A DNA stretch of 50,853 nt from Prochlorococcus sp. AG-402-G19 (lineage in GTDB: Bacteria > Cyanobacteriota > Cyanobacteriia > PCC-6307 > Cyanobiaceae): assembly GCA_003279455.1 (NCBI GenBank), contig QCHU01000006.1:1-50853 (forward strand), in the 5' to 3' direction. Numbering within the stretch: the first letter of the stretch is position 1; the number at the start of each line of letters is the position of its first letter. This document shows, one piece after another, positions 38,659-49,967 of the stretch. The position numbers and the translations under genes were made by a program. The notes beneath the pieces are model-generated. The model did no database searches and was not told the origin of the DNA. It saw only the letters and a program-made list of their open reading frames with translations.

Positions 38659-39129
38659 ATGACGATTAAAGATATTCCATTTAATTGCTCAAAGCAATTT
38701 AAAAATTATCCATGCTCTCATCGTCAATGGAAACATAAAGGACACTGTCGTTATGTTCATGGATATAGTCGAAGTTTTACCTTTCACTTTGCTTCAAATG
38801 AACTTGATGAAAATGGCTTCGTTGTAGATTTCTCAAGTCTGAGGCCGTTGGAAGAGAAGTTAAGAGAGTATTTTGACCATACTTTTCTTGTTAATTTTGA
38901 TGATCCTTTTCTTGAAACATGGAAAAAACTTCACGCTGAAGAAGTACTTGATCTTAGAGTCATGAATAATGTTGGCATGGAATCAACTGCTGAATTGATT
39001 TGGGGATGGGCTAATAATTTATTATTTTCACGAGAGAAAGGTAGATCTTGTTGTTGGAAAGCGATAGCACATGAAAATGATATTAATTCTGCTAGTTATA
39101 CATTCTTTCCTGAGTGGTTTAAACCATAA
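38659..39129 (+). CDS. 6-pyruvoyl-tetrahydropterin/QueD-family protein with altered zinc motif
   Basis: 156-residue member of the PTPS/6-carboxytetrahydropterin synthase fold. The N-terminal segment has H21 (CSHRQW) and C30-x3-H34. Where the family reads HGH, this protein reads HGY (H34-G35-Y36), so one zinc ligand is replaced by Tyr. The C-terminal half keeps FDHTFLV and ME-ST-AE (NVGMESTAELIW), the usual catalytic region. It may be a divergent queuosine or pterin enzyme, or a non-canonical paralogue. It converges with clpB. Confidence 0.7.
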   Translation: MTIKDIPFNCSKQFKNYPCSHRQWKHKGHCRYVHGYSRSFTFHFASNELDENGFVVDFSSLRPLEEKLREYFDHTFLVNFDDPFLETWKKLHAEEVLDLRVMNNVGMESTAELIWGWANNLLFSREKGRSCCWKAIAHENDINSASYTFFPEWFKP

Positions 39130-39182
39130 TAATCTATAACTTTTAGATGATATGGAATTACCTTCCTAAAAATTTAAATTTT

Positions 39183-41774
39183 TTAATTGAAAATTAATTT
39201 AGATTCTTTCATCTCTATTTTTATGGTGCTACCTTCTTTGTACTTGCCTTTGAGAATGTATTTCGCTATTTCACTTTCCAATTCTTTTTGAATGACTCTT
39301 TTTAAGGGTCTCGCTCCATAACTCGGATTATAGCCAATTTCAGTTATGAAAGATAGAACATCATTATTAATTTCAAGCTCGATTCCTTTCGAGTCCAATC
39401 TTTCTCTTAGTCGATTTAATTGTAAATCGACTACTCTTAGTAGGCTTTCTTTCTTGAGTGCTTCGAAGCTAATTATTTCATCAAGTCTATTTAAGAACTC
39501 AGGCCTGAAACTTGATTTAAGTTCTTGATTAATTAGTTCGTCTACATTTGATGACAGATTATTCGTTATATCGTTATCAGTGATTAACTCGCTTCCTAAA
39601 TTACTGGTGAGTATGATAATAGTGTTTTTGAAGTTTATTGTCCTTCCCTGCCCATCAGTTGCTCTGCCTTCGTCAAGTATCTGAAGCAATACATTGAAAA
39701 CGTCTTTATGTGCTTTTTCAATTTCATCAAAGAGCAAAACGCAATAAGGTTTTCGTCTGATTGCTTCTGTTAATTGTCCACCTGCTTCGTACCCAACGTA
39801 GCCAGGAGGAGCACCTAGTAAGCGACTTATAGAATGCTTTTCCATATATTCAGACATGTCTATTCTAATTAGTGACTTTTCACTATCAAAAAGTTGGGAA
39901 GCTAAAGCCTTAGATAATTCTGTTTTACCAACACCAGTCGGTCCTAAAAATAAGAAACTTGCGATTGGTTTGCTTGGATCACTAAGACCTGTCCTTGATC
40001 TTTGTATTGCAGAAGATATCGATTGAACGGCTTTTTCTTGACCAATAATTTTTTTATGAAGCTCTGACTCAAGGTTAAGCAACTTTTCAATTTCAGTTTG
40101 AGCAAGTTTCTTGACTGGGATAGATGTCCACTTTGCAATTATTTCTGCTACATCATCTGCTATGACCTCTTCTCTCAAAAGTGATTTCTCGGCATTTTGT
40201 GAAGAATTTTTTAAATTAAGTTCTTTTGATTTTAAATTATTTTGATAATTTACAAGAGTACCGTATTCAAGTTCAGCCGCCCTGTTGAGGTCATAATTCC
40301 TTTTTGCTTTTTCTATTTCTAGTTGTATTTTTTCAATTTCTTCTTTTATGGTTGAAATTTCCTCTATTGACTCTTTTTCTTGTTCCCATTTTTTATTTAC
40401 TTCGATTTGGTTTTTTGTTAAAGAGGCTAATTCTGAGGTAATCAATTCTAGTCTTTCTTTACTTGAGGTGTCCGACTCGCCTTCCAAAGATAATTTCTCC
40501 ATTTCAAGTTGGACGATTTTTCTATCAATTTCATCAATTTCTTCTGGTTTTGATGTTATTTCCATCTTTAAACGAGAGGCTGATTCATCTATTAGATCAA
40601 TAGCTTTATCAGGTAAAAACCTCTCGGGTATGTATCTATCACTCAATATCGACGCAGCTATGAGAGCGTTATCAGAGATTCGAACACCATGATGGACTTC
40701 ATACCTTTCTTTTAGTCCACGCAAGATTGAAATTGTATCTTGGACTGAGGGTTGTTTTACAAGTATTTGCTGAAATCTTCTTTCCAAAGCAGGGTCTTTC
40801 TCGAAATTTTCTTTGTGTTCATTGATTGTTGTTGCTCCAATACATCTCAGCTCACCTCTCGCAAGCATTGGTTTTAGGAGGTTGCTGGCATCCATTGCTC
40901 CGCCACTAGCTCCTGCCCCTACGACAGTATGTATTTCATCGATGAACAAAATTATTTTCCCTTCTGAATCTGTGACATTTTTAAGAACTGACTTGAGTCT
41001 TTCTTCAAATTCGCCACGAAATTTTGCACCTGCTATTAACGCTCCCATGTCAAGAGAAATTAGTTGTCGATTCTCAAGTGCTGTGGGTACATCTCCATTG
41101 ATAATTCTTTGTGCTAACCCTTCAATAATTGCTGTTTTCCCTACGCCAGCCTCACCAATTAACACGGGATTGTTCTTTGTTCTTCGGCTAAGTATTTGAA
41201 TCGTTCTTCGGATTTCCTCATCTCTTCCTATTACAGGATCTAATTTTCCTTCTCTAGCGGCAGACGTAAGGTCTTGGCCATACTTCTGAAGAGCTTCATA
41301 GCTATTTTCAGCATTTTTCTGGGTCACTTTTTTGTCACCTCTGATTGCATGTGTAGCCTCAAGAAGGCTATTTTTATTTATCTGATATTTCTCAAACAAC
41401 TTATGACAAATTCTTTCATCATCAAATAGGGAAATCACTAAATGTTCACTTGAAATAAAATCATCCTTGAAAGATTGTTTAATACTTTCTGCTCTTGAAA
41501 TTGAGCAAGATAAATTTTTGCCAAAGAAAATTGATTCTTGGGGCTTTTGCATTCTTGGTTGGTTCTTTATGAAAACCTCTATTTCTTCCAGTAGATTTTT
41601 TATTGAACCGCCTGATCTTTCTATTACTTTTATGGCAATTTCATTTTTATTTAAAAGAGAAAAAAAAAGATGCTCTGTCTCCAAAGTCTGATGTTTTTGA
41701 TTTAATGCCAGATCTTTGGCATCAATGATTCCTTGCCAAGCACTGTTAGTGAAATTATCAGAATTAATATTCAT
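39183..41774 (-). CDS. clpB: ATP-dependent disaggregase ClpB
   Basis: Hsp100 protein of 863 residues that pulls proteins out of aggregates with DnaK. It has an N-terminal Clp domain (about 1-145), NBD1 with Walker A GEAGVGKT, a long coiled-coil M-domain (about 400-530), and NBD2 with GPTGVGKT, then the C-terminal GARPLKR. The M-domain distinguishes ClpB from ClpC. The divergence from the usual ClpB N-terminus suggests the second cyanobacterial paralogue type, which is not certain. A 354-bp AT-rich gap separates it from petE. Confidence 0.93.
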   Translation of the reverse strand: MNINSDNFTNSAWQGIIDAKDLALNQKHQTLETEHLFFSLLNKNEIAIKVIERSGGSIKNLLEEIEVFIKNQPRMQKPQESIFFGKNLSCSISRAESIKQSFKDDFISSEHLVISLFDDERICHKLFEKYQINKNSLLEATHAIRGDKKVTQKNAENSYEALQKYGQDLTSAAREGKLDPVIGRDEEIRRTIQILSRRTKNNPVLIGEAGVGKTAIIEGLAQRIINGDVPTALENRQLISLDMGALIAGAKFRGEFEERLKSVLKNVTDSEGKIILFIDEIHTVVGAGASGGAMDASNLLKPMLARGELRCIGATTINEHKENFEKDPALERRFQQILVKQPSVQDTISILRGLKERYEVHHGVRISDNALIAASILSDRYIPERFLPDKAIDLIDESASRLKMEITSKPEEIDEIDRKIVQLEMEKLSLEGESDTSSKERLELITSELASLTKNQIEVNKKWEQEKESIEEISTIKEEIEKIQLEIEKAKRNYDLNRAAELEYGTLVNYQNNLKSKELNLKNSSQNAEKSLLREEVIADDVAEIIAKWTSIPVKKLAQTEIEKLLNLESELHKKIIGQEKAVQSISSAIQRSRTGLSDPSKPIASFLFLGPTGVGKTELSKALASQLFDSEKSLIRIDMSEYMEKHSISRLLGAPPGYVGYEAGGQLTEAIRRKPYCVLLFDEIEKAHKDVFNVLLQILDEGRATDGQGRTINFKNTIIILTSNLGSELITDNDITNNLSSNVDELINQELKSSFRPEFLNRLDEIISFEALKKESLLRVVDLQLNRLRERLDSKGIELEINNDVLSFITEIGYNPSYGARPLKRVIQKELESEIAKYILKGKYKEGSTIKIEMKESKLIFN

Positions 41775-42128
41775 TTGCGAAATACATTTTTAAATTTATA
41801 TTATTCTGATTTTTTATTATTTAAATATAAGAAAACCGACCATATTTTTTTTTGATAAAAAGATATTAGTGAGCCCGCTGTGAAAATTTAGAAATAATTA
41901 CTCAAATCTTATAATAATTTCAATTTATCTAATAAAAACCTATTAATCATGATCAATAATTAGCTTTCTTTTGATTAATATTTTTTAAAATCACCATTCA
42001 TTAACCCTTTTTCTTTATTGAGCATAAATTCTTTGATGTCTTAAATTGTAATAGTATCTCTTGGATATATTTTAGTTCAAAAAAAAAGATGGGGACTCCC
42101 CCATCTTTAAAAAAAATCTTTTTGAGAT
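41775..42128. other. 354-bp gap between clpB and petE
   Basis: AT-rich region holding the clpB promoter on the minus strand and, at its far end, the petE terminator (42079-42110). No CIRCE-like inverted repeat was seen, and no open frame longer than about 20 codons or RNA gene was recognised. Confidence 0.5.
42079..42110 (-). terminator. Rho-independent terminator of petE
   Basis: On the minus strand, downstream of petE, AAAGATGGGG and CCCCATCTTT (plus-strand arms 42085-42094 and 42099-42108) form a perfect 10-bp stem with a 4-base loop, followed by a run of nine T. This is the clearest terminator in the window and fits a strongly expressed monocistronic gene. Confidence 0.92.
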
Positions 42129-42479
42129 TTAGTTGACAACAATTTTACCAACCATTCCTGCACCCCTATGAGGCTCACAGTAAAAGTCATATGTTCCAGC
42201 TGTGCTAAAAGTTCTCTCCCAAGACTCACCTGGAGCGAAGGCTAGATCTGGATGACTTAGATCATCATTTCCGTCAAAAACAGCATTATGAGGAGCTAAT
42301 TTGTTGTTGACAAACTTAACCGTGTCCCCAGCACTTATGTTTACTGTGCTTGGTTCGAAAGCGAGCATTCCTGCATCGGTACCAAGTTTAACTTCAACAG
42401 TTGAAGCGTTCACATTGGATACTCCAATTACCAGGAACGCAAAGAAAGCAAATAACGCTGTTGAAATAGAACGAATCAT
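42129..42479 (-). CDS. petE: Plastocyanin
   Basis: Lumenal copper protein that carries electrons from cytochrome b6f to photosystem I. The 116-residue precursor has a signal peptide ending near VNA (about 23-25). Copper ligands are H64 (APHNAVF), C101 and H104 (FYCEPH) and M109 (GAGMVG). Cytochrome c6 may substitute for it under copper limitation, and a c6-like gene is at 35.5 kb. A strong terminator follows. Confidence 0.97.
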   Translation of the reverse strand: MIRSISTALFAFFAFLVIGVSNVNASTVEVKLGTDAGMLAFEPSTVNISAGDTVKFVNNKLAPHNAVFDGNDDLSHPDLAFAPGESWERTFSTAGTYDFYCEPHRGAGMVGKIVVN

Positions 42480-42532
42480 GAAATTAATTCTTTTCTTTTG
42501 TAATTTTACTACTTTAGCTTCTGTTTGCCCTT

Positions 42533-43519
42533 TTAGTGTTTAGTTAAACCAGAATTATGTAAAACTTGACTTAGAGTTTTGGCATAGCTTATACCTCCAA
42601 AGGTTTCAGGAGAGGTTACTGGCTCATGTATAAAGTGTTTTTGTCTAAGACTAAATCTATCCCAGTTTGTAATTTGGATTGGGAGTAATATAATTAAAAG
42701 TTCAATAAGCCAATTCGAGAGTGGGATTTGAGGGACTTTTCTCATCCCTTCCCATCTTAGAAGTGTCTGAATTACTTCATTAATACTTGTGTTGGGTTGC
42801 CCTAAAACGAATTTTCTTATTTTAGTGCCAGAAACAGGTTGTGAATGCTCGAAATCAGAGGTAGCCAGATGTCCACAGATAAAAGCAATATCTGCTGCGT
42901 GAATAAAATGAAACCTTGAGAATAGTTTTATCCATCTTGCCAGCCAGATCCATTTCAATGCATCTTTGAGCCCTTCGGTAAGATAGCTAGTTGGAAATTT
43001 ACTTTTACCGTCTAAACGTCCCCCAAAAACAAGAGTTGGGAAAACAGCTATGATCTTTTTTGATAGCTTATGAGATTCAAGCTCTTGGAGACATTGTGCT
43101 TTTGTTTGTATGTACTCAGTTCCATAGCTAAAAGATTCCGGTAACAAATTTAAGTTTCTGTCAAGAACACTTGCAGTTGAGAAATAAATAATTTGTTTAA
43201 TATTTGAAGGATTTAATAAATTGAGAAGATTTTTTACTGCATCAATATTTACTTCTTTTGCTCTTTTGGGGTCACCCCAAGCTGTGGCTGTATGAATAAC
43301 TCTGTTGACTTGTGAAATTTCTTTCTCGAACTTATTTGTTTGTCTCAAATCTCCCACTAAAACTCTAATCCTTGGATTCTCTAAATTTATTGAGGTTATT
43401 TTTTTAGGATCTCTAACCCATAACAATAATTCTGAGCTTGAGTTTTCGATTAGCCAATGTGCTAAGTATTGCCCAACACATCCACTTGCTCCAGTGATCA
43501 GAATTATTTCGTTTTTCAA
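42533..43519 (-). CDS. NAD-dependent epimerase/dehydratase family protein
   Basis: Extended SDR of 328 residues with [11 protein letters not shown] at the N-terminus and VLVGDLR, but the usual YxxxK is reduced to YGTEYIQTK, so a catalytic Tyr-Lys pair may be Y136/K140 or absent. It likely acts on a nucleotide sugar, flavonoid-like or tetrapyrrole-related substrate. Its start overlaps the hemE stop by 4 bp (ATGA), so the two are co-translated. The link with hemE is by position only. Confidence 0.8.
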   Translation of the reverse strand: MKNEIILITGASGCVGQYLAHWLIENSSSELLLWVRDPKKITSINLENPRIRVLVGDLRQTNKFEKEISQVNRVIHTATAWGDPKRAKEVNIDAVKNLLNLLNPSNIKQIIYFSTASVLDRNLNLLPESFSYGTEYIQTKAQCLQELESHKLSKKIIAVFPTLVFGGRLDGKSKFPTSYLTEGLKDALKWIWLARWIKLFSRFHFIHAADIAFICGHLATSDFEHSQPVSGTKIRKFVLGQPNTSINEVIQTLLRWEGMRKVPQIPLSNWLIELLIILLPIQITNWDRFSLRQKHFIHEPVTSPETFGGISYAKTLSQVLHNSGLTKH

Positions 43520-44574
43520 GATGAAATTTTTATAAGTTCATTTACATTTTTGCCAGTCTCAAAAAATACTCTTGCATTTTCTTCTGGCGTCCCAGGAAGT
43601 ATTCCATGACCAAGGTTAAGAATATGTTTTCTACCTTTTGCTTTTTTTACTACATCAACAATTCTTGATCTGATCGCATCAGGAGTACCAAATAAGAGTC
43701 CTGGATCAACATTCCCTTGAACTCCCACAGATTGAGGTAGTCTTTTTAATCCATCTGCCATATCAACTGTCCAATCGAGAGAGACTATATCCACACCAGT
43801 TTGTCCCATCCTCTCAATAACTCCTGCGCTGCCCGAGATGTATAAAATCATTGGGGTGTCAGGATGTTTCTCCTTTACTAAATTGACTACTTTTTGTTGA
43901 TAAGGTGCAGCGAAATCGTCATAATCTTGTGGACTTAATTGTCCTGCCCATGAATCAAACATTTGAACTACTTGAGCCCCAGATTCAATTTGGTAAGACA
44001 AATAGTTTGCAATAGATTCCGCAAAGTGATTTAAAAGTTGATGCAGTAGCTCTGGCTCTTGGAATGCCATTGCCTTTATGATTGCATAATTTTTGCTGCT
44101 TTTCCCTTCTACAACATATGCAGCAAGGGTCCAAGGAGCACCCACAAACCCTAAAACGGCAGCTTTGTTGCCAACACTTTCCCTCAGCCTTCCAAGGACT
44201 TCACCAACAAAAGACATACTTTCTTTTGGTTGAAGTGGCTTTAGGCTTTTAACCTGTTTAAGGCTTCTTATTGGGTCATTTATCAAGGGTCCTTTGCTCT
44301 CAACGATGTCAAAGTCAATCCCCATACCAGGAAGAGGAGTCAAGATATCTGAAAAAAGTATTACTCCATCTGGTTGAAAAGCTTTAAAAGGTTGCATGGA
44401 AATTTCATAAGAAAGATCGGGGTTTTCAGATCTTTCCCTGAAGCTTGGATGGTTGTCACGCAGGTCTCGATAAACCTTCATATATCTACCAGCTTGTCTC
44501 ATCATCCAAACCGGGGGCCTTTCAACTTTTTCTCCGCGTGCTGCACGAAGTAATAGAGGAGAAGTTTCGTTCAT
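43516..44574 (-). CDS. hemE: Uroporphyrinogen decarboxylase
   Basis: Converts uroporphyrinogen III to coproporphyrinogen III, on the common path to heme and chlorophyll. 352 residues, the standard length. Substrate-binding [14 protein letters not shown] is near the N-terminus, and the catalytic Asp in [13 protein letters not shown] and the C-terminal [14 protein letters not shown] are present. A 4-bp overlap leads into the epimerase gene. It is 161 bp downstream of glgB on the same strand. Confidence 0.97.
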   Translation of the reverse strand: MNETSPLLLRAARGEKVERPPVWMMRQAGRYMKVYRDLRDNHPSFRERSENPDLSYEISMQPFKAFQPDGVILFSDILTPLPGMGIDFDIVESKGPLINDPIRSLKQVKSLKPLQPKESMSFVGEVLGRLRESVGNKAAVLGFVGAPWTLAAYVVEGKSSKNYAIIKAMAFQEPELLHQLLNHFAESIANYLSYQIESGAQVVQMFDSWAGQLSPQDYDDFAAPYQQKVVNLVKEKHPDTPMILYISGSAGVIERMGQTGVDIVSLDWTVDMADGLKRLPQSVGVQGNVDPGLLFGTPDAIRSRIVDVVKKAKGRKHILNLGHGILPGTPEENARVFFETGKNVNELIKISS

Positions 44575-44735
44575 TATTTTGTCCTTTTAAGCAAAAAATT
44601 TACATGAAGCAGTAACTTGAAAATCATGAAATAACTTGTCTGCAAAAGTTCTTTACACCTTTTGAATTTTTACATCCGGACGACAGTTGAAATTAGATTT
44701 TGGGTCAAGGTTGAAACATTTCTATTAGAGGAAGG

Positions 44736-47003
44736 TTAATCCTCTTTGGATTTATGCTTGAGAACTAGTACGCTAAGAGGTGGAAGGCAAAGATCTATTG
44801 AATTCTCATACCCATGTATGTTGTATGAGTTTGTTGATTTGCCTCCCATATTTCCTAAGTTTGAGCCTCCATATTGACTCGAATCTGTATTAAAAATTTC
44901 TTCATAGAACCCATCAATAGGTACACCTATTCTGTAGTTAGAGTGGTTTTGAGGGGTAAAGTTTGCAACTATTACTAACCATTCTCCATCAGTTTTTTCT
45001 CTTCTCATGAAACTAATTACTGAATTCTTTTTATCGTCGCAATCAATCCACTGGAACCCATATTCGTCAAAATCATCTCTCCATAAAGCAGGCTCTTTTT
45101 TGTATAAAGTATTCAAATCATCTACTAATTTCTGTATTCCCTTGTGAGGTTCAAAATTCAGAAGATCCCATTGCAAATCATCCCAAACATTCCATTCTTG
45201 ACGCTGTCCAAATTCCATTCCCATAAAGATGGTTTTTTTTCCAGGATGTGTCCACATGTATGCAAGTAAGGCTCGTGTATTTGCGTACTTCTGCCAGTCA
45301 TCACCTGGCATTTTATGTAGAAGATGACTTTTTCCGTGAACAACTTCATCATGGCTTAAAGCAAGCATGAAATTTTCGGTAAAGTTATAACAAATGGAGA
45401 AGGTAATGTTGTTTTGATTGAATTGTCTAAACCAAGGGTCAATTTCAAAATAATCGAGCATATCGTGCATCCAACCCATGTTCCATTTTAGATTGAAACC
45501 AAGTCCATTCATATCAGTTGGTTTAGTTACACCAGCCCATGTGGTTGATTCTTCGGCAATTGAAAGTGCACCAGGAAAATGTTGAAAAAGGACGTGATTA
45601 GCCTGTTGTAGAAATCTAACTGCTTCAAAATTTTCATTCCCTCCATCTTCATTAGGTATCCATTCACCCTCTGGACGCAGATAGTCTTTGTAAAGCATTG
45701 ATGCAACTGCATCAACACGTATGCCATCTATATGAAATTGATCAAACCAGAAAATTAGATTTGCAACTAGAAAATTGCGAACTTCATTTCGACTGTAATT
45801 GAAAATTAATGTTCCCCATTCTTTGTGCTCTCCAATTCTGGGATCTGAATGCTCGTATAGATGGCTGCCATCAAAATAAGCAAGTCCATGTTGATCTTTA
45901 GGGAAGTGCCCTGGGACCCAGTCGAGAATAATTCCTATGCCCTCTTTATGGCATGCGTCAATGAAGGCACGAAATTCATCAGGTGATCCATATCTACTTG
46001 TAGGTGCATACCAGCCAGTGACTTGATAACCCCATGAGCCATCAAAAGGGTGCTCCGAAACAGGCATAAGCTCTATATGAGTGAAACCTCTTTCTTTGAC
46101 ATAGGGTATGACTTTATTCGCAAGCTCTTTGTATGTAAGCAATCTTGAGCCAGGCTTCATGTCTGCTGCTGGAACAGGGGGGCGATGTTCTCCGTCTGAG
46201 TTAATAAATGGTTCGTTTGAAGAGGCATGCATCCAGCTGCCTAAATGCATCTCATAAACGGATATCGGTTGATTTAGAGGATTGCTATTGTCACGATTGG
46301 ACATCCAAGATTGATCATCCCATTGAAATGAATCGATCTTGGAGATGACTGAGCTTTTTGCTGGTCTTACTTCATGTTGAAAACCATATGGATCAGCTTT
46401 CTCGTAGCAATGTCCTTTTTCAGTTCTAATCTCATATTTGTATAAATCACCATCCTTAAGACCTGGTATGAATAATTCCCATATTCCACCTAGACGTTTT
46501 TGCATAGGGTGATGTCTGCCATCCCATGAATTGAGATCACCAATGATAGAGACACTTTTTGCATGAGGCGCCCACAAGCAAAACATAACGCCTTCTTTTT
46601 TATCTATTGCAGTAATATGGGCCCCCATCTTTCGCCAAATGTGATGGTGATTTCCCTCTGCGAAAAGATGTCTATCAATTTCACCCATCCACTCTTTTCG
46701 GAAGCTCCAGGGATCATGTTGAACATGTTCAATTCCGCCTCTGTTTACCTTTATTTGATAGTTAGTGCCAGGATCTTTTTCTACAACTCCTTCAAATATC
46801 CATTCATGGTTTGGATTTTGTAGCTGAATATTCTTTTCTTTAGTTATTAGTTCAACTGTACTTGCCTCAGGCATCCATATCCTAATTATCCATTTATCTT
46901 TAAACGGTTGAGGACCAAGAATAGAAAAAGGACTTTCATGTCTGCATTCAGAAAGTCTTTGACCGTCATCTTTCAAAGAATCTAGAATAATAGAGACGGT
47001 CAT
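44736..47003 (-). CDS. glgB: 1,4-alpha-glucan (glycogen) branching enzyme
   Basis: Family GH13 enzyme that adds alpha-1,6 branches to glycogen, the carbon store. The 755 residues contain an N-terminal carbohydrate-binding domain, a CBM48 domain ([20 protein letters not shown]), a catalytic barrel with the nucleophile Asp in [12 protein letters not shown] and the acid Glu in SIAEESTTW, and a C-terminal beta domain. The full motif [20 protein letters not shown] is kept. A branch-point enzyme is consistent with storage of carboxysome-fixed carbon. Confidence 0.96.
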   Translation of the reverse strand: MTVSIILDSLKDDGQRLSECRHESPFSILGPQPFKDKWIIRIWMPEASTVELITKEKNIQLQNPNHEWIFEGVVEKDPGTNYQIKVNRGGIEHVQHDPWSFRKEWMGEIDRHLFAEGNHHHIWRKMGAHITAIDKKEGVMFCLWAPHAKSVSIIGDLNSWDGRHHPMQKRLGGIWELFIPGLKDGDLYKYEIRTEKGHCYEKADPYGFQHEVRPAKSSVISKIDSFQWDDQSWMSNRDNSNPLNQPISVYEMHLGSWMHASSNEPFINSDGEHRPPVPAADMKPGSRLLTYKELANKVIPYVKERGFTHIELMPVSEHPFDGSWGYQVTGWYAPTSRYGSPDEFRAFIDACHKEGIGIILDWVPGHFPKDQHGLAYFDGSHLYEHSDPRIGEHKEWGTLIFNYSRNEVRNFLVANLIFWFDQFHIDGIRVDAVASMLYKDYLRPEGEWIPNEDGGNENFEAVRFLQQANHVLFQHFPGALSIAEESTTWAGVTKPTDMNGLGFNLKWNMGWMHDMLDYFEIDPWFRQFNQNNITFSICYNFTENFMLALSHDEVVHGKSHLLHKMPGDDWQKYANTRALLAYMWTHPGKKTIFMGMEFGQRQEWNVWDDLQWDLLNFEPHKGIQKLVDDLNTLYKKEPALWRDDFDEYGFQWIDCDDKKNSVISFMRREKTDGEWLVIVANFTPQNHSNYRIGVPIDGFYEEIFNTDSSQYGGSNLGNMGGKSTNSYNIHGYENSIDLCLPPLSVLVLKHKSKED

Positions 47004-47059
47004 GACTTATGGCTGAAATAGCTAGTTAGCTTAATCCTATGACAGTAAATATTGAACCC

Positions 47060-48637
47060 CTAAGAGGAAATAAGTGATTCAAATTTAAGTTTTGAATTTA
47101 AAAGTAAAAGTGTAATTGTAGTCACTAGGCAGTGAGGGCTGGGTCCTACGCATAAATATTGACTCTGTCCAGGATTTATTCCAATTGCTGGCCATCCAGA
47201 TCCTGATATTGAAATTCTTAAACGATCCCCTTCTTTAAATGTGGAAAGTATAGGTTGTAATCTTATTTCTCTACCGGCTTGTCTATTTTTATCAAAATTG
47301 GTAATTCTGAGGGCACCAGTCGAAAGTTGAGTTGCAGTGTTTTTGACTTCATATGGAATTATTGATAACGCAACGAACAGATCAAAGCCCTCTCTGTCAC
47401 ATTTTGTCTCTAAGTAAAGAGTTGGAAACCCCTCTATCCTTATCTCTTTTGACATTGGAGGTGTCGTAAACACTGCGACATCAGAACGAGTATCAATATT
47501 GAATCTGTTCGCTTCTCCAGGAGTATCACTTAGATGTCCTCCGATGGCTGGTACAGGTCTCCATGGGTCATGAACTAAATTCACTTCACAATTAGATTCC
47601 AAATCAGAATTAGGGACCAGGCTACCTTCAAAATGACTTATGGAAGCTAAACCTTCGCTACGAAGATTCCATGTAGGAGTTTCATTTTGAATCGAAAGCT
47701 CCCAACTATTTTTCGTAAGATTCCACAGATTGATTCTAGGGAAAAAGATTTCTTTGTTTTTTTCTTTTAAATGAGAATCAAAAAATTTTAACTGGGTTCG
47801 TTGTGCACCCTCCCACCATTGAAGATGAGTGGCAGGACCAATGAGTAATTTAGGGCTACCTCCTGCCTTTGTCGATTTTTCAAAAATATCTAAGATCCCA
47901 GTCAAATGAGGATCCCACCATCCTCCAATTAGTAGCAATGGCTTTTTTAACCAGCTTTCTAATGGCTCATAAGTTTTCCATTGAAGATTTTTACCAGTAG
48001 AAAAATTTAGCCATTTATAAGCCATCCCTTCTGGATCATTCTTTTTAAGTAATTCATGACCATTCAATAAATATTTTTTTGATTCAAGATTCTCACGGAT
48101 TTCGTACCAAGCTGTCCAATTCTGTTCTCTTTGGGCTTTTTGAGCTGCTAATTGCAAACCCCATCCAATTCCCAAGTGCCACCAGAAGGCTCCTCCTTCA
48201 CAACTCCAATTCTCTTCTTCTGAAAGCCCTGTCATTGCAGGAATAATGCAATCAGGTGGAGAAGTGCCTTCCTCCGCAATGAGCTGTGTTAATCCTTGAT
48301 ACGAAAAACCATATGTACCTAGTAGGCCGTTGCATTCAGGTAAGGATCGAACCCAATCATGAGTTTGACTGGTATCTGAGGCTTCTTGGCTAAACCCTTT
48401 GAACTCGCCTTCAGATCCACCTTGACCTCGTACATCTTGTATTACAACTAAATAGCCATTGCTAGCCCACCAAGAAGGATGAGCATATGTAACCGTAGAA
48501 GCAATTGCTCTCCCATATGGTTGACGCATTAGTAATACAGGCCATGGTCCCTCCCCCTGTGGTAACCAGATTCGAGATTTGAGTAATGTTCCGTCTCTAA
48601 GTTGTAAGTCTTCGTCCCTACTTTTTATTGAATTCAT
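47060..48637 (-). CDS. CocE/NonD-family hydrolase (X-Pro dipeptidyl-peptidase-like)
   Basis: Alpha/beta-hydrolase of 525 residues. The N-terminal domain has the family start LRDGTLLKSRIWLP and VVIQDVRGQGGSEG; the nucleophile Ser112 is in YGFSYQG. The C-terminal X-Pro domain is a jelly-roll-like fold (DPWRPVPAIGG). It could act on esters, acyl-amides or peptides; substrate unknown. It lies 56 bp after glgB's start region and upstream of it in the same direction, so they may share a transcript. Confidence 0.87.
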   Translation of the reverse strand: MNSIKSRDEDLQLRDGTLLKSRIWLPQGEGPWPVLLMRQPYGRAIASTVTYAHPSWWASNGYLVVIQDVRGQGGSEGEFKGFSQEASDTSQTHDWVRSLPECNGLLGTYGFSYQGLTQLIAEEGTSPPDCIIPAMTGLSEEENWSCEGGAFWWHLGIGWGLQLAAQKAQREQNWTAWYEIRENLESKKYLLNGHELLKKNDPEGMAYKWLNFSTGKNLQWKTYEPLESWLKKPLLLIGGWWDPHLTGILDIFEKSTKAGGSPKLLIGPATHLQWWEGAQRTQLKFFDSHLKEKNKEIFFPRINLWNLTKNSWELSIQNETPTWNLRSEGLASISHFEGSLVPNSDLESNCEVNLVHDPWRPVPAIGGHLSDTPGEANRFNIDTRSDVAVFTTPPMSKEIRIEGFPTLYLETKCDREGFDLFVALSIIPYEVKNTATQLSTGALRITNFDKNRQAGREIRLQPILSTFKEGDRLRISISGSGWPAIGINPGQSQYLCVGPSPHCLVTTITLLLLNSKLKFESLISS

Positions 48638-48645
48638 TTGTTGCT

Positions 48646-48915
48646 TTAAAAAGTTTCAGGGCAATAAAGACCTCTTACATACATCGAAAGGATTTCAGCA
48701 TCAACTTCACTTATATTCTTCTGATTAGAGATTCTCTGAATAGATTGTGGTGAACCAGCAGAAATGTTTTCTTTATTTAGGTCCCTAAAACTTCTGCAAA
48801 TGGACTTTGCTTCATCAGGATTTCTTTTTACACCATCAAGAAGTCTTGATTGAGCCATCACATCTTGATTAATGGCAAATGATGAAAATATTAAAGTGAT
48901 TAGTAAACTATTCAT
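48646..48915 (-). CDS. Small secreted conserved protein
   Basis: 89-residue protein with a signal peptide (MNSLLITLIFSSFAINQDVMAQ) and probable cleavage after VMA. The mature part is charged with two Cys (SICRSF and YCPETF) that could form a disulfide. I do not recognise a family. It lies 8 bp upstream of the hydrolase gene, on the same strand. Confidence 0.55.
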   Translation of the reverse strand: MNSLLITLIFSSFAINQDVMAQSRLLDGVKRNPDEAKSICRSFRDLNKENISAGSPQSIQRISNQKNISEVDAEILSMYVRGLYCPETF

Positions 48916-48947
48916 TTGCTCAAGTTTACCTATTTTTTTAATTATGT

Positions 48948-49376
48948 TTATTCTATTACCTTATTGTTCTTGGGTAAATTAAATAATGTTTTTTTTGCTT
49001 TCTCGATTAAAAAGTGAGCTCTGCTTAGGTCTATTAATGGAATTCGTGCTGTTCTTAAAATTCTCTCGAAACGACCAGTCTTTTCAACTAGTTCTTGAGG
49101 TGTAAGTCTAGAGAGCGCCTTGTTAGAAATCAATCCTGAGTGCATTAGCAAGGCAGCTTCGTTAAGATCAATATCTAATGTACATATAAAATATGCTATG
49201 CATTTAAGTCTTTTTAGGTTACGAATACTACCCAGACTTCCACAAATTAGACTATTAATTTCTTCATCACTAATAGATAATAAAGAATTCCAAGTTTTAA
49301 TATCATTTGATAAGAGTATTTTTTCTTCTTGATAAAAGCTTTTAGGAAGATTTTTTAATAATAAATTTTTATTCAT
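48948..49376 (-). CDS. DUF4332-like protein (helix-hairpin-helix)
   Basis: 142-residue soluble protein, helical throughout. SDEEINSLICGSLGSIRNLKRLKCIAYFICTLDIDLNEAALLMHSGLISNKALSRLTPQELVEKTG is reminiscent of the helix-hairpin-helix DUF4332 family in cyanobacteria. Nucleic-acid or protein binding is plausible. It overlaps the ycf51-like gene by 8 bp, which suggests co-translation. Confidence 0.55.
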   Translation of the reverse strand: MNKNLLLKNLPKSFYQEEKILLSNDIKTWNSLLSISDEEINSLICGSLGSIRNLKRLKCIAYFICTLDIDLNEAALLMHSGLISNKALSRLTPQELVEKTGRFERILRTARIPLIDLSRAHFLIEKAKKTLFNLPKNNKVIE

Positions 49377-49908
49377 TTGTCTCTAATGAATTTTTTTCTT
49401 CTGAATCAGCCTCTAACGAAAAATTTTCACTTGGAGAATAATTCCTTTCTGGTAATTCTATAATCTTTGATTCTTTTAAATCATTTATTAATTCACCAAG
49501 AACAATTGGTTTACTTATCCCATCTCCAGCTGATTCTATCTTTCTTAGTCTGACCTTTACCTGAGCACCATTTCTTCCTCCCCCTTTCAAATTACCAGCT
49601 ATTTGTAGCAATGTTGGCTTGATTGCTTCTTGAGGAAAATCGTTTGACGCTTGAGCAACAACCAAATCAAAGCCATTGTCATAAACAATTGGAGCGTATT
49701 TGTACCCTTCTACATTAAAAGGAGGCGTATAACTTTGCTCGAAAGCCCAGCAACTTGCAGATAGCAAAAGTGTGAAAATTGTTGTGCCAGTAAGCCGAAA
49801 TTTGATTCCCCAATTAAATAGATAAGCCAGAATTGTCAAGATGCCAAGTCCTGCCCCTCCCCAGGCTAACCATTTCGTTACATCTTGGATAACTTCACTC
49901 ATAGACAT
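49369..49908 (-). CDS. Ycf51-like (DUF2518) membrane protein
   Basis: About 179 residues: membrane helices at about 12-32 and 37-52 counted from ATG 49908, then a soluble part. The pattern WGIKFRLTGTT, IVYDNG, LLQIAGNLKGGGRNG, VRLRKIESAGDGISKPIVLGEL is that of the plastid/cyanobacterial ycf51 family; function unknown. The frame opens at 49956, but ATG 49908 or 49902 (MSEVIQDVTKWL) gives the family start. It is divergent from the TamB-like gene. Confidence 0.75.
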   Translation of the reverse strand: MSMSEVIQDVTKWLAWGGAGLGILTILAYLFNWGIKFRLTGTTIFTLLLSASCWAFEQSYTPPFNVEGYKYAPIVYDNGFDLVVAQASNDFPQEAIKPTLLQIAGNLKGGGRNGAQVKVRLRKIESAGDGISKPIVLGELINDLKESKIIELPERNYSPSENFSLEADSEEKNSLETNE

Positions 49909-49967
49909 AGGCTGGTTTCTCCTTAATTGATTCTTTATAGTTTGATAGCTCCCCAAGTTAGAGAATG

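Noticed and set aside
40348-41199. Plus-strand frames inside clpB
   Set aside because: Complement of the clpB coding sequence, serine-rich composition typical of antisense frames in AT-rich genomes.
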